A stretch of 64,000 nt of DNA from CAYSUS01 sp964434165 (GTDB lineage: Bacteria > Planctomycetota > Planctomycetia > Pirellulales > Thermoguttaceae). The stretch lies in contig CAYSUS010000002.1 of NCBI GenBank assembly GCA_964434165.1, forward strand, positions 1 to 64,000, given 5' to 3'. The translations under genes were made by a program, and so were the position numbers. The notes beneath the pieces are model-generated. The model saw only the letters and a program-made list of their open reading frames with translations, ran no database searches and was not told where the DNA came from. Of the stretch, positions 25,105-34,009 are shown piece by piece (the stretch's first letter is position 1; each line of letters opens with the position of its first letter).

Positions 25105-26769
25105 ATGAGTGACGCCCCCAAGCACGCCCAGACGCAATCCCACGACTCGGTCGTGCCGCTGGACATCCTCTTCCCCTTCGCGCTGGTGACGACGCTGTTC
25201 GCGCTGTGGGGGTTCGCCAACGACGTGACCAATCCGCTGGTCAAGGCGTTCGAGCAGATCTTCCTCATCTCCAGCTCCGAGGGCGCGCTGGTGCAGACGG
25301 CGTTCTACGGGGGATACGCCACCATGGCGCTTCCCGCGGCGATCTTCATCCGGCGATTCTCCTACAAGGCGGGCATCCTCGTGGGACTGGGGCTCTACGC
25401 GATCGGGGCCTTCCTGTTCATCCCGGCCAGCATTACGGAGGCCTTCTGGCTTTTCCTCGTGGCCTTGTACGTTCTCACTTTCGGGCTGGCCTTCCTGGAG
25501 ACGACGGCCAATCCCTACATGTTGGCCATGGGCCCGGCGAGCACGGCCACGCGGCGCCTGAACTTCGCCCAGGCTTTCAACCCGATCGGCTCCCTGGTGG
25601 GCATGATCGTGGCCAGCCAGGTTGTGCTCGTCGGGTTGGGCGTGCAGGAGTTCGGCAGCGAGCAGACGGAGAGGATCCAGGAGGCGCACAGGCGGCAGTA
25701 CGAGGAGAATCTGGCGGCCTACCAGGCCGACCCGAACGCCTACCAGCGGCGCCTCGATGAAATGGAAGCGGAACTGACCGCCCAGAAGGAGAAGCTGGAA
25801 ACGTTGGCCGAGGGATCGGAGGACTACCAGGAGGTCCAGGCGGCGTACAAGAAGGGCGTGCTGAGGCTCCAGGACATGCGTATGCCCCTCGAAGGCGACT
25901 ACCAGCCCATGCTCCCCAGCCGCATCGACGCCCGGGTCCGCACGGCGCTGGAGGAGTACGCGAAGGGCGAGATCGACTTCGACGGCAACAGGAACTACGA
26001 GAGCCATGCGGCCATGAAGGCCCACGACCTCCGCGTGGTCCGCCTGCCGTACGTGGTGATCGGGGGGGTGGTTGTCGCCCTGTTCGTCGTGTTCGCCGTC
26101 TCCAAGCTTCCCGGGGCCGGGGGCGACGACCGCGACATCCGCTTCTTCGAGACCTTCGGCCGGCTGATGCGTAACGGCCGCTATGTGGGCGGCGTGATCG
26201 CCCAGATGTTCTACGTTGGCGCCCAGATCATGTGCTGGACCTACGTCATCCACTACGCGATGGCCAACGCCAACATGAGCCTCTCGCAGGCCCAGCTCTA
26301 CAACACCGTGGCCATGGCCATCTTCTGCGGCAGCCGGTTCATCTGTACCTACCTGCTGAAGTTCGTCTCGCCGGGCGGCCTGCTGATGGGACTGGCCCTG
26401 GCGGCCATGCCCCTGACCTTGGGGACCATCTTCGTGCCGGGCATGATCGGCTTGTACTGCCTGATCGCGATCTCGGCCTGCATGTCGCTGATGTTCCCCA
26501 CGATCTACGGGATCGCCCTGGATGGGCTGGGCGAGGACGCCAAGCTGGGATCCGCCGGATTGATCTTCGCCATCGTGGGCGGGGCCCTGGCGCCGCGGCT
26601 CCAGGGACAGATCGTCGACCTGGGCGACGACTTCACCGGCCTGATCGACCTGGGTTTCACGTCCCTCCCCTCGGCCAACGTCTCGTTCGTGCTCCCCTTT
26701 CTCTGCTTCGTGGTCGTGGCCGCGTACGGCTTCCTGACCCACTCCAACATCCTCAAGAAGGTGACCTGA
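25105..26769 (+). CDS. FucP-like MFS sugar transporter with long periplasmic insert
   Basis: 554-residue permease of the fucose:proton symporter family. Family signs are FALVTTLFALWGFANDVTNPLV in helix 1, LETTANPYMLAMGP after helix 4, and RLNFAQAFNPIGSLVGM in helix 5. About 130 hydrophilic residues (roughly 182-310) are inserted between helices 5 and 6. They are rich in Glu, Gln, Arg and Lys, look coiled-coil, and by standard MFS topology lie in the periplasm. A TATACT hexamer at 25049-25054 hints at an extra promoter. The ATG at 25105 was chosen; an in-frame ATG at 25069 is possible. It precedes the fucosidase. Confidence 0.9.
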   Translation: MSDAPKHAQTQSHDSVVPLDILFPFALVTTLFALWGFANDVTNPLVKAFEQIFLISSSEGALVQTAFYGGYATMALPAAIFIRRFSYKAGILVGLGLYAIGAFLFIPASITEAFWLFLVALYVLTFGLAFLETTANPYMLAMGPASTATRRLNFAQAFNPIGSLVGMIVASQVVLVGLGVQEFGSEQTERIQEAHRRQYEENLAAYQADPNAYQRRLDEMEAELTAQKEKLETLAEGSEDYQEVQAAYKKGVLRLQDMRMPLEGDYQPMLPSRIDARVRTALEEYAKGEIDFDGNRNYESHAAMKAHDLRVVRLPYVVIGGVVVALFVVFAVSKLPGAGGDDRDIRFFETFGRLMRNGRYVGGVIAQMFYVGAQIMCWTYVIHYAMANANMSLSQAQLYNTVAMAIFCGSRFICTYLLKFVSPGGLLMGLALAAMPLTLGTIFVPGMIGLYCLIAISACMSLMFPTIYGIALDGLGEDAKLGSAGLIFAIVGGALAPRLQGQIVDLGDDFTGLIDLGFTSLPSANVSFVLPFLCFVVVAAYGFLTHSNILKKVT

Positions 26770-26837
26770 TCGCCCTGCCAGGGGGCGGTCCCCTTCCCCA
26801 GACGTCTTCCCACTCTCTCCACGAGGAGAATCCCACC

Positions 26838-28388
26838 ATGAAACGGCATCTCTCTGCGATCCTGGCCTGCGCGACCGCCGCGCTCGTTCTGGCCGGCTCC
26901 ACGTCCTACGTCTTGGCAGCCGATGGCCCCGCCGATCGTGCCGAGAAGGCCGGGCCGTTCGAGCCTAACATGGAGTCCCTGGCCAAGCACAACGAGAACC
27001 CCGAGTGGTTCCGCGACGCCAAGTTCGGCATCTACTTCCACTGGGGCGTGTACAGCGTGCCGGCCTTCGGCAGCGAGTGGTATCCCCGCAACATGCACAT
27101 CAAGAAACGGCCGGAGTACAAGCACCACGTCGAGACGTACGGCGACCCGGTCGAGTACGGCTACGACAAGTTCGTGCCCCAGTTCAAGGCCGAGAAGTTC
27201 GACGCCAGCGAGTGGGCCGACCTGTTCCAGAAGGCCGGGGCCCGGTTCGCCGGTCTTGTGGCCGAGCACCACGACGGCTTCGCCATGTGGGACAGCAAGC
27301 TGACGCCGTGGAACGCCAAGGAAAAGGGGCCCCATCGCGATCTGACCGGCGAACTGGCCGAGGCGATCCGCGCCCGCGGCATGAAGCTCATCGCTACCTT
27401 CCACCACGCCCGCAACAACCTCTGGGAGAAGGACGGCAAGTGGACCGGGCACTACGAGTTCGTCAAGAAGGATTTTCCTGCCGCCCTGGAGAACTTGGAC
27501 CGCGCGTTCCTTTACGGGTACATGCCGCGCGAGAAGTTCCTCGATCTGTGGCTGGGCAAGCTCAAGGAGGTCGTTGACGCCTACCAGCCGGACATCATGT
27601 GGTTCGACTCCTGGCTCCACGAGATCCCCGACGAGGTGAAAGCCGAGTACCTTGCCCACTACTTCAACCGGGCCAGGGAGTGGGGCAAGGAGGTCGTGGT
27701 CACCTACAAGCAGCAGGACCTCTCGCGGGACATCGGCGTGGAGGACTTTGAGAAGGGCCGCGCCGACCACCTCACCGACTACGTGTGGCTCACCGACGAT
27801 ACGATCAGCCGCGGAAGCTGGTGCTATACCCAGGACCTCACGATCAAGCCGACCGAGGAAGTCCTGCACTCGATGATCGACATCGTCAGCAAGAACGGCG
27901 TCCTGCTCTTGAACATCTCGCCCAAGGCGAACGGGGTCATCCCCGACAACCAGAAGCAGGTCCTGTTCGACATGGGCGCGTGGCTTGGGGTCAACGGCGA
28001 GGCGATCTACGGCACGCGCCCGTGGCTCGCCTACGGGGAGGGACCCACGAAGATGGGCAAGGGCGGGGCCTTCATCCGGTTCAAGGGCCGCTACACGCCC
28101 AAGGACATCCGCTACACCCGCAGCAAGGACGGTGCGACGCTCTACGCGATCGCCCTGGGCTGGCCCGAGGACCGGCTCGTGCTCACGGCGGTGCAGGTCG
28201 ATTCGAAGGCCGACGCCGCCAGCGTGACGCTGCTGGGCCACGACAAGCCGCTGGCTTATTCGGTGGGCGACAAGAAGCAACTTGTGATCGAGCTGCCCAA
28301 GCTCGGCGAGAAGGAGCGGCCCTGCCAGCACGCCTTCGCGTTCAAGCTGACGGGTTTTGAGACGTCGCTGGCCAAGGGCGGGGAGTGA
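26838..28388 (+). CDS. Secreted alpha-L-fucosidase, GH29
   Basis: Releases L-fucose from glycans. The 516-residue protein has a signal peptide (LSAILACATAALVLAGSTSYVLA). Its GH29 catalytic domain starts at WFRDAKFGIYFHWGVYSVPA and continues with AEHHDGFAMWDSKLTPWNA. The nucleophile aspartate is in DIMWFDSWLHE. NGVLLLNISPKANGVIPDNQ is a strong GH29 marker. A smaller beta domain ends the protein. The ATG at 26838 has GAGGAG 11 bases upstream. It lies 68 bases after the transporter, which would import the released fucose. Confidence 0.96.
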   Translation: MKRHLSAILACATAALVLAGSTSYVLAADGPADRAEKAGPFEPNMESLAKHNENPEWFRDAKFGIYFHWGVYSVPAFGSEWYPRNMHIKKRPEYKHHVETYGDPVEYGYDKFVPQFKAEKFDASEWADLFQKAGARFAGLVAEHHDGFAMWDSKLTPWNAKEKGPHRDLTGELAEAIRARGMKLIATFHHARNNLWEKDGKWTGHYEFVKKDFPAALENLDRAFLYGYMPREKFLDLWLGKLKEVVDAYQPDIMWFDSWLHEIPDEVKAEYLAHYFNRAREWGKEVVVTYKQQDLSRDIGVEDFEKGRADHLTDYVWLTDDTISRGSWCYTQDLTIKPTEEVLHSMIDIVSKNGVLLLNISPKANGVIPDNQKQVLFDMGAWLGVNGEAIYGTRPWLAYGEGPTKMGKGGAFIRFKGRYTPKDIRYTRSKDGATLYAIALGWPEDRLVLTAVQVDSKADAASVTLLGHDKPLAYSVGDKKQLVIELPKLGEKERPCQHAFAFKLTGFETSLAKGGE

Positions 28389-28977
28389 CCACGCGCCTCA
28401 AAGCCCGAAGCGTCAGCGAGGGAGAAGACGCGTCGAGCGTGCACGAGGGAGAGCACAGGCCGAGCGTAAGCGCGCGAGAGGAAGGAGACCCTCTCGTGGA
28501 CGCTCAAGCTTCGGGGTTCGATGCGAAGTGCGTCGCTTGCGCTTCCTTCCATGCGAGGGCACCAGTTCAAGCCCAAGGTCCCCTTGAAACAGGATGCGGC
28601 GACCTTGCGGCCTGGCGAGCCTGCGGAAGCCGGGAGGTCTTGACGGGCGTCGGTCAGCGGTTTGCCAGGGGATCCTCTTGTCGAATCCCTGCCTGTCGGG
28701 TAGGTTCAGCGGTTTGGAGGGATCGTACCGGTTCCACGGAGACGGGAGGGTATGGGCGGACCGGGCCGCTTCTGCCAGGGGCTTTGGGGCGGAAAGTCAA
28801 CGGCGCGACGTTGCGGTTTGCGGGCGCGCATCCATGCGGCGGGGCGCCCGGGCCGGCTAGCTAAGGCTTTTGCCCTAGAATCTGCCGGCCAGCCAGATCG
28901 GGCGAAATCATGGTGAGCTATATTGGAGTAACTCGTCTTCGGTTCTGCGTTCGCAGAAAGCACCTGGAGTTTGCACC
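28389..28977. other. Intergenic region with CCCGAAGCG-type inverted repeats
   Basis: 589 bases without a convincing gene. The arm AAGCCCGAAGCGTCAGCGAG (28401-28420) is roughly inverted by CGCTCAAGCTTCGGGGTT (28501-28518). This marks an element of about 120 bases of the same family as 29496-29603 and 59271-59300. A TAGAAT hexamer at 28876-28881 may belong to a promoter for the next gene but lacks a good -35. Confidence 0.55.
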
Positions 28978-29385
28978 ATGATACGTTCTGCTGCGCTAGG
29001 GGCCGTGCTGGCCTTACTGGCGGCCGGAGCGCCGGTCTGGGCGGGTTCTCCCGAGGCCGTCTGGGTCGATGACCTGGACGCCCGCGACAGGCTGCTGGTC
29101 CGCACCGCCGATTATCAGTTGCGCCTGGAGATGGTCGATCCCTCGACCGGCGAGGCCGACGCCGCGCTGTCGCGCGACGGAGTTCACTTCGGGCCGGCCG
29201 ACCGCGTCTTCGTGCTGGGCGCGACCGCAGGCCGGCATCCCGAAGGAGCCATGTTCGTGCGCATGGGCCGCATCGAGGTCGGCAAGCGGCTCGAGCTGGC
29301 CGTCCACAGCATGGACGCGACCCATCGAAGGCTCACGGCGCCGGTCGAGCATCTTTACGTCCGACGCCCTGCGCCGATCCCGTAA
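28978..29385 (+). CDS. Small secreted protein of unknown function
   Basis: 135 residues with a clear signal peptide (AALGAVLALLAAGAPVWAG). A compact mature part rich in charged residues contains DDLDARDRLLVRTADYQLRL and GRIEVGKRLELAVHSMD. I recognise no family. The signal peptide and normal codon pattern support a real gene. It stands alone between two repeat-rich intergenic regions. Confidence 0.65.
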   Translation: MIRSAALGAVLALLAAGAPVWAGSPEAVWVDDLDARDRLLVRTADYQLRLEMVDPSTGEADAALSRDGVHFGPADRVFVLGATAGRHPEGAMFVRMGRIEVGKRLELAVHSMDATHRRLTAPVEHLYVRRPAPIP

Positions 29386-29742
29386 GGACCGTTCGCCGGA
29401 AGACAACGTGCGGGCCCTGCGATCGGCCCCGCCGCCGATCGCGGGGCCCGCGTCGTTTTGCTCGACGCGCGGCGAACGAACGGCCCGAGGCATCGACGCC
29501 CGAAGCGCTCGCCAGGGAGCTCCAGTGCGAGGCGTCTCTCAAAGCGTCAGCGCGGGATGCCTCGGAGGGTTGCCCCCCTCGCTCGCGATTCGGGCTTGGA
29601 TGTCAAGGGCACCCGATTCCAATCATGGAGAGAGCACGGGGGGACTTCGGAGATCGTCGCGTGGCATCGCGCGGCGGGGTGGAGTAGGATGGTCGGCGCA
29701 AGGCCTTCCCTCCCGCCCCCCGTCCAAGCCAAGGAGCCCGCC
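29386..29742. other. Intergenic region with paired repeat arms
   Basis: No gene is supported in 357 bases. 29496-29520 (core CCCGAAGCGCTCGCCAGGGA) and 29575-29603 (core CCCTCGCTCGCGATTCGGGC) are inverted relatives. They bound an element of about 108 bases. Confidence 0.55.
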
Positions 29743-30930
29743 ATGTCCCGAGAGCCGATCGTTCGACGCGACTTCCTGGAGCAACTGGGGATCGGATCGT
29801 TGGGGGCCGTGGCGGCCTTCGGAGCCGGCGCGGCGGCCCGTGCGGAGCCGGAGCCGGCAGCCGAGAACAAGTGGGAGCCGGTGAGCGACCGCAAGATCCG
29901 CTTCGGCATCGTGGGCTACGGCCACTGCCGCTTCGGCGCCCAGTTCGGCTTCCAGGATCATCCCAACGTGGAGGTGGTGGCCGTCAGCGACCTGATCCCC
30001 GAGCGCCGCGCGGGACTGATGAAGGCCTGCCGCTGCGACAAGTCCTACGAGTCGCTCGAAGTGCTGATCGAGGACCCGAAAATCGAGGCCGTGTTCGTGG
30101 CCACCGACGCCCCCAGCCACGCCCGACACTGTATCGAGGTGCTCAACCACGGCAAGCACGTGATGACCGCCGTGCCGGCCACGCTCGGCTCGATTGAAGA
30201 GGGAGAGAAAGTGCTCGAGGCGGTGCGCAGGACAGGGCTGAAATACCAGATGGCCGAAACGAGCGTGTTCCGCGGTGACTGCTACGCAATGCGCCAGGTC
30301 TTCATGGCCGGCAAACTGGGAAAGCTCGTCTATTCCGAAGGGGAGTACTATCACTACGGCCCGAGGCCGATTCCGTCGTTTAAGGGCTGGCGCGTCGGGA
30401 TGCCGCCCCTGTGGTATCCGACGCACTCGACGGCCTACTACGTGGGCGTGACGGGCAAGCGATTCACGTCGGTCTCGTGCCAGGGGATGCGCGGCCGATT
30501 TCCCGTGTATCAGCCCGGGGCGAACAAGTACGGCAATGAGTTCGCCGATGAAGTCGCCCTGTTTCGCACGAGCGAAGGTGGCATGTCGCGGATGAGCATG
30601 TGCAAATCGATCCGCGGGCTGACCAAGGAGACGGGCCGCGTGTTCGGCGAGGAGGGCTGGATGATCGGCACGGACTACTTCGGCCCATCCAAGCACCTGC
30701 CCGACATGACCCGGCCGCCCCTTCCTCCCGGCGTTCCTGCCGGCGGACACGGCGGATCGCACGGGCAGCTCAGCCACGAGTTCGTCACGGCAATCCTCGA
30801 AGACCGCGATCCACTCGTGGACATCTACGAGGCCCTGGCCATGACGATCCCCGGCATCGTGGCCCACGAGTCGGCGCTGAAGGACGGCGAAAGCCTGCCC
30901 GTCCCGCAGTTTGAGCGTCCGAAGGGGTGA
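29743..30930 (+). CDS. Exported Gfo/Idh/MocA family oxidoreductase
   Basis: 395 residues. A Tat-like leader (VRRDFLEQLGIGSLGAVAAFGAGAAARA) is followed by a Rossmann domain (KIRFGIVGYGHCRFGAQFGF). In the region where the EKP motif is usually found, this protein reads HGKHVMTAVPATLGSIEEGE, so the lysine-proline pair is absent. That suggests altered or lost catalysis. The C-terminal domain is otherwise normal in size. The ATG at 29743 begins the leader and has AAGGAG upstream. Convergent with the following gene, with only 20 bases between. Confidence 0.88.
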   Translation: MSREPIVRRDFLEQLGIGSLGAVAAFGAGAAARAEPEPAAENKWEPVSDRKIRFGIVGYGHCRFGAQFGFQDHPNVEVVAVSDLIPERRAGLMKACRCDKSYESLEVLIEDPKIEAVFVATDAPSHARHCIEVLNHGKHVMTAVPATLGSIEEGEKVLEAVRRTGLKYQMAETSVFRGDCYAMRQVFMAGKLGKLVYSEGEYYHYGPRPIPSFKGWRVGMPPLWYPTHSTAYYVGVTGKRFTSVSCQGMRGRFPVYQPGANKYGNEFADEVALFRTSEGGMSRMSMCKSIRGLTKETGRVFGEEGWMIGTDYFGPSKHLPDMTRPPLPPGVPAGGHGGSHGQLSHEFVTAILEDRDPLVDIYEALAMTIPGIVAHESALKDGESLPVPQFERPKG

Positions 30931-30950
30931 TGGGGGGGGGTAGGCCATCG

Positions 30951-32663
30951 CTAGGGCGTCTTGGGGATGCACTTGCAGCTCGTCTCGGTCAGCTCGTCGG
31001 CACGGGCCCAGGCACGATCGTACTGCCTCTTGACCTGGGCGGCTTCCTCTTCCTTGCCCTGCAGCTTCAGGGCCCGGCTCAGACCGTACAGCGACCATCC
31101 GTTACCTGGCCACTTGGCCAGGTCTTCGCGGTACACCCGCTCGGCCTCCGCGTAGCGATGGCTTTTCAGATACACGGCGCCCAGCGTGTGGCGGATCGGC
31201 TGAAGCCACTGTGGCGGTTCGCCGTAAGAGAGGGTGTCTTCGATCTTGGCCCCTTTCTCGAGCAGCTTGGCGGCCTCCTTCCAGCGACCCTGCTGCAGCG
31301 CGATCTCCCCGGCGATGAAGTAGTCGCTCACGTCGAGGATCGTGTGTGCCAGGTCGGTGATCGCCACGTGATCCTCGGGAAGCGCTGCCTTGGCCCGCCG
31401 GAACTCCTCGTGCTCGCGGCGTGCGCCGTCGAAGTCCTTCTTCGCCGCGCAGGCGATCGCCCGGTGGGCCCGCCAGATGGCCGTGGTGACCGGGAGGTAC
31501 GACGGGGGCGGGTCCTCGGCCAGGATGTCGTCCCATCGCCCGAACCGCTTCTGGACGTCGTAGACGGAGCACATCCACAGATCGAAGATCGGACCGACCT
31601 CGCGCAGCGCGTCGTCCGGGATGTTCTTCCACATGGCGCGGGCGGCGGCGAGGGCCTCCTTCTCGCGGCCGCTCATCATCGCGGCGTAGGCCAGCATGTG
31701 CGCGTTGTGCACCATGTACAAGTGCTGGAATCCCTGTTTCGGCGAGAGCGAACGGTAGCGGGCGTCCGACCGCATGGCCTTCTCGTTCTGGACGATCGCC
31801 TCGTCCCAGCGGCCCGTCTTCACGTAGATGTGCGACGGCATATGGAGCAGGTGGCCGCTGGCCGGCACGAGGTCGCACAGCCGTGCGGCGGCTTTCAGAC
31901 CCCGCTCGGGCGTCGCGCTCGGCTCCACGGCGTGGATGAAGAGGTGATTGGCCCCGGGATGGTTCGGCCGCAGCTTGAGGACTCGCTCAAGCACGGCAAC
32001 GATCTCGTCCGTGCCTTCGGCCGGCTTCTGGTCGGGCGTGTAGAGCTGCCAGGGCTTGAGGACCATCATCGCGTCGGCGTAGAGCGTCCCTACGTCAGCG
32101 TCGTCCGGATGCGCCGCCCAGACGCATGCCATCGCATCAGCATAAGCCCGATCGAGCTCAGCGCGATCCTCCGGCCAAGGTCTTGCGTAGCGGCGCGACA
32201 GCGCCTGGATCAACGCCCGTTCCACGCAGTTCGTGTTGTCGATTCGGGCACGGGCTTTCTCCAACGCATCCCACGCGGCGGAGGAGCGATCGTCCGTCAT
32301 GACCGGATCGTTGTAGTTCGGCCCTTCACACAGGGCGACGCCCCACCAGGCCATGGCGCAGTCGCGGTCGAGCTCCGCGGCACGCTTGAACGAGCGGATG
32401 GCCTCGTCGTGGTTGAAGGCGTAAGTCCACGCCAATCCCTGATCGAAGAAGCGTTGGGCCTCGGCCGAGTCCGTCGTGACGGCGCGCCGGTGGGGCCCCA
32501 TGCCGTCGAAGAGCTGAGCCCCGGCGCTCGACGCGGCCGCGTCGGGATCGGCCGTCTCCACGGCGGCCGTTTGACCTCTCGCGGTCTCGTGCAACAGGGC
32601 GACGTGCCCCGCAGCCACCGCGATCATGCCGAATGTCAGCAAGGGTGCACATGTGGTTCTCAT
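30951..32663 (-). CDS. Secreted tetratricopeptide-like repeat protein
   Basis: 570 residues. The N-terminus MRTTCAPLLTFGMIAVAAGHVAL looks like a signal peptide. The body is helical repeats of TPR type, for example AQRFFDQGLAWTYAFNHDEAIRSF, AELDRDCAMAWWG, and near the end HTLGAVYLKSHRYAEAERVY. A conserved block, PNHPGANHLFIHAVE and HLLHMPSHIYVKTGRWDEAI, is typical of a widespread uncharacterised TPR family. It was started at 32663 because upstream sequence lacks that leader. It is likely a scaffold for protein contacts; no enzymatic motif was seen. Confidence 0.87.
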   Translation of the reverse strand: MRTTCAPLLTFGMIAVAAGHVALLHETARGQTAAVETADPDAAASSAGAQLFDGMGPHRRAVTTDSAEAQRFFDQGLAWTYAFNHDEAIRSFKRAAELDRDCAMAWWGVALCEGPNYNDPVMTDDRSSAAWDALEKARARIDNTNCVERALIQALSRRYARPWPEDRAELDRAYADAMACVWAAHPDDADVGTLYADAMMVLKPWQLYTPDQKPAEGTDEIVAVLERVLKLRPNHPGANHLFIHAVEPSATPERGLKAAARLCDLVPASGHLLHMPSHIYVKTGRWDEAIVQNEKAMRSDARYRSLSPKQGFQHLYMVHNAHMLAYAAMMSGREKEALAAARAMWKNIPDDALREVGPIFDLWMCSVYDVQKRFGRWDDILAEDPPPSYLPVTTAIWRAHRAIACAAKKDFDGARREHEEFRRAKAALPEDHVAITDLAHTILDVSDYFIAGEIALQQGRWKEAAKLLEKGAKIEDTLSYGEPPQWLQPIRHTLGAVYLKSHRYAEAERVYREDLAKWPGNGWSLYGLSRALKLQGKEEEAAQVKRQYDRAWARADELTETSCKCIPKTP

Positions 32664-32936
32664 CGGGCTCTCCCTGCGACGCGAGGCGACATCCGGTCGA
32701 AAAACTCGCCAGAAGCCCCTCCTGGTTGAAGTGGAATGACCGCACCAACCGGTCAGCAGCACCGGTGAGATTCTACGGCCGGTCGCGGCCGAGCAAGCGG
32801 CCAACCTGCCGCGGCCGATCGGCTCCGCCCGCTCGGCCCTCGGCAGCGGCGTCAGACCCCGGCAGTTGCGCGCTGACGCCGCTGGACACCTTGGCTGGCG
32901 CCCCGACCCGGCGCAGGAAGAAGCGGCGGGGCGGCT

Positions 32937-33863
32937 CTACCGAGCGGTCCCCGCCGCCAGCGCCAGCGTCCCCAGCCCATAGAACGTGTATTCCACGTCG
33001 GCGGCCGAGTCCCACACGCCGCCGCGGAAGCCGCCGGAGGGCAGTCCCATCGATTCGGCGTAGCGGCCCGCGGCGGCCAGGTCGATTCGAGCCACCCCGT
33101 CGAGATCGGCCAGGGCCACCAGGCCGGTGAACGTACTCAACAGGTCGGCCACCGGGATCTTCGTGTTCGCACGGAGACCGCCCTCGGGCGTCTGCATGCC
33201 GGCCAGGAAGCCCGCGGCCCGGGAAGCGGGCGCGCCGTCCAGGTGGTCGAGCATGCGGAGCAGTCCCACGGCCGCGCTGGTGGGGCTCGTGCCGCTCTGA
33301 TTCAAAGGCCCCAGTTCGACGAAGCCGCCGTCGTCGCGCTGGCGCGCGAGGATCGCTTCCGCGGTGCGGCCAGGCTCGTCGTGTTCCAGCCCGACCAGCT
33401 CCCGGGCGAGCGTCACCAGGAAGGTATGGTACGTGCTGCTGTGTGGTCCCTGCGGTGTCTTGGCGTAAGCGCCGTCGTCGCGACGGTGCGGCGCGACCGC
33501 ATCCAGCAAAGCCTGTCGGCGATCGCGCCCCGCGAGGGCGAACGGGTCGATCCCGGCGACGAACTCGAGCAGCGCCGCGCTGTACAACACGGAAAGGAAG
33601 TCGATGATCGGCATCTTTCGATCGAGCGCGGCAGCGAGGAACTCGGCCGCCGGCCGCGCGCTCCGCTCGTCCAAAGCCCCCAGCAGGGCCAGTCCCCGCA
33701 GCCCGAACCCGGCGTAGTAGGGATCGCTCGGCCCCTCGCGCCCGGCGAATCCTCCGTCCTCGTTCTGTGCGGCTCGGAGATAGGCCGCTTGGCCGCTGCG
33801 CAATGGCTCGGGCAGGCGCAAGGCGCCGCCGGCCAGGCGAAGGGAGAGGGACTGGAGATACAT
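32937..33863 (-). CDS. Prenyltransferase/squalene-cyclase-like alpha-toroid protein
   Basis: 308 residues with five or six repeats of the QW-like type (NEDGGFAG, RDDGAYAK, RDDGGFVELG, TPEGGLRAN, LPSGGFRGG). They are expected to form an alpha-alpha toroid as in the beta subunit of protein prenyltransferases. The C-terminal DVEYTFYGLG recalls the DxxHTxYxL of those enzymes, but the zinc-binding histidine is replaced by Tyr and no matching cysteine ligand was seen. Protein prenylation is therefore unlikely; a binding or terpene-related role is possible. It has no signal peptide and is divergent from the PAC2 gene. Confidence 0.82.
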   Translation of the reverse strand: MYLQSLSLRLAGGALRLPEPLRSGQAAYLRAAQNEDGGFAGREGPSDPYYAGFGLRGLALLGALDERSARPAAEFLAAALDRKMPIIDFLSVLYSAALLEFVAGIDPFALAGRDRRQALLDAVAPHRRDDGAYAKTPQGPHSSTYHTFLVTLARELVGLEHDEPGRTAEAILARQRDDGGFVELGPLNQSGTSPTSAAVGLLRMLDHLDGAPASRAAGFLAGMQTPEGGLRANTKIPVADLLSTFTGLVALADLDGVARIDLAAAGRYAESMGLPSGGFRGGVWDSAADVEYTFYGLGTLALAAGTAR

Positions 33864-33974
33864 CGCTGGTGATCCGCGTGGGGAAGCGGCCCGGTTGCTC
33901 GCCGGCTCGCGGCAGAGGATGGCACGGCATGCATCAGTGTAGCACCGGCGTGGGGCGGGAAGAAGCGCGGGCGG

Positions 33975-34003
33975 TTGGTCCGGCAGGCCCCTTGGGTTAC
34001 AAT
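33975..34003 (+). promoter_or_regulatory. Candidate promoter giving a leaderless PAC2 transcript
   Basis: TTGGTC (33975-33980) and TACAAT (33998-34003) are spaced 17 bases. The predicted start of transcription coincides with the PAC2 ATG at 34010, and no ribosome site is present. Confidence 0.4.
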
Positions 34004-34009
34004 GCCCGT

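Noticed and set aside
28385..28864. 159-codon open frame after the fucosidase
   Set aside because: Starts inside repeat DNA, overlaps the fucosidase stop, has no ribosome site and an unnatural composition.
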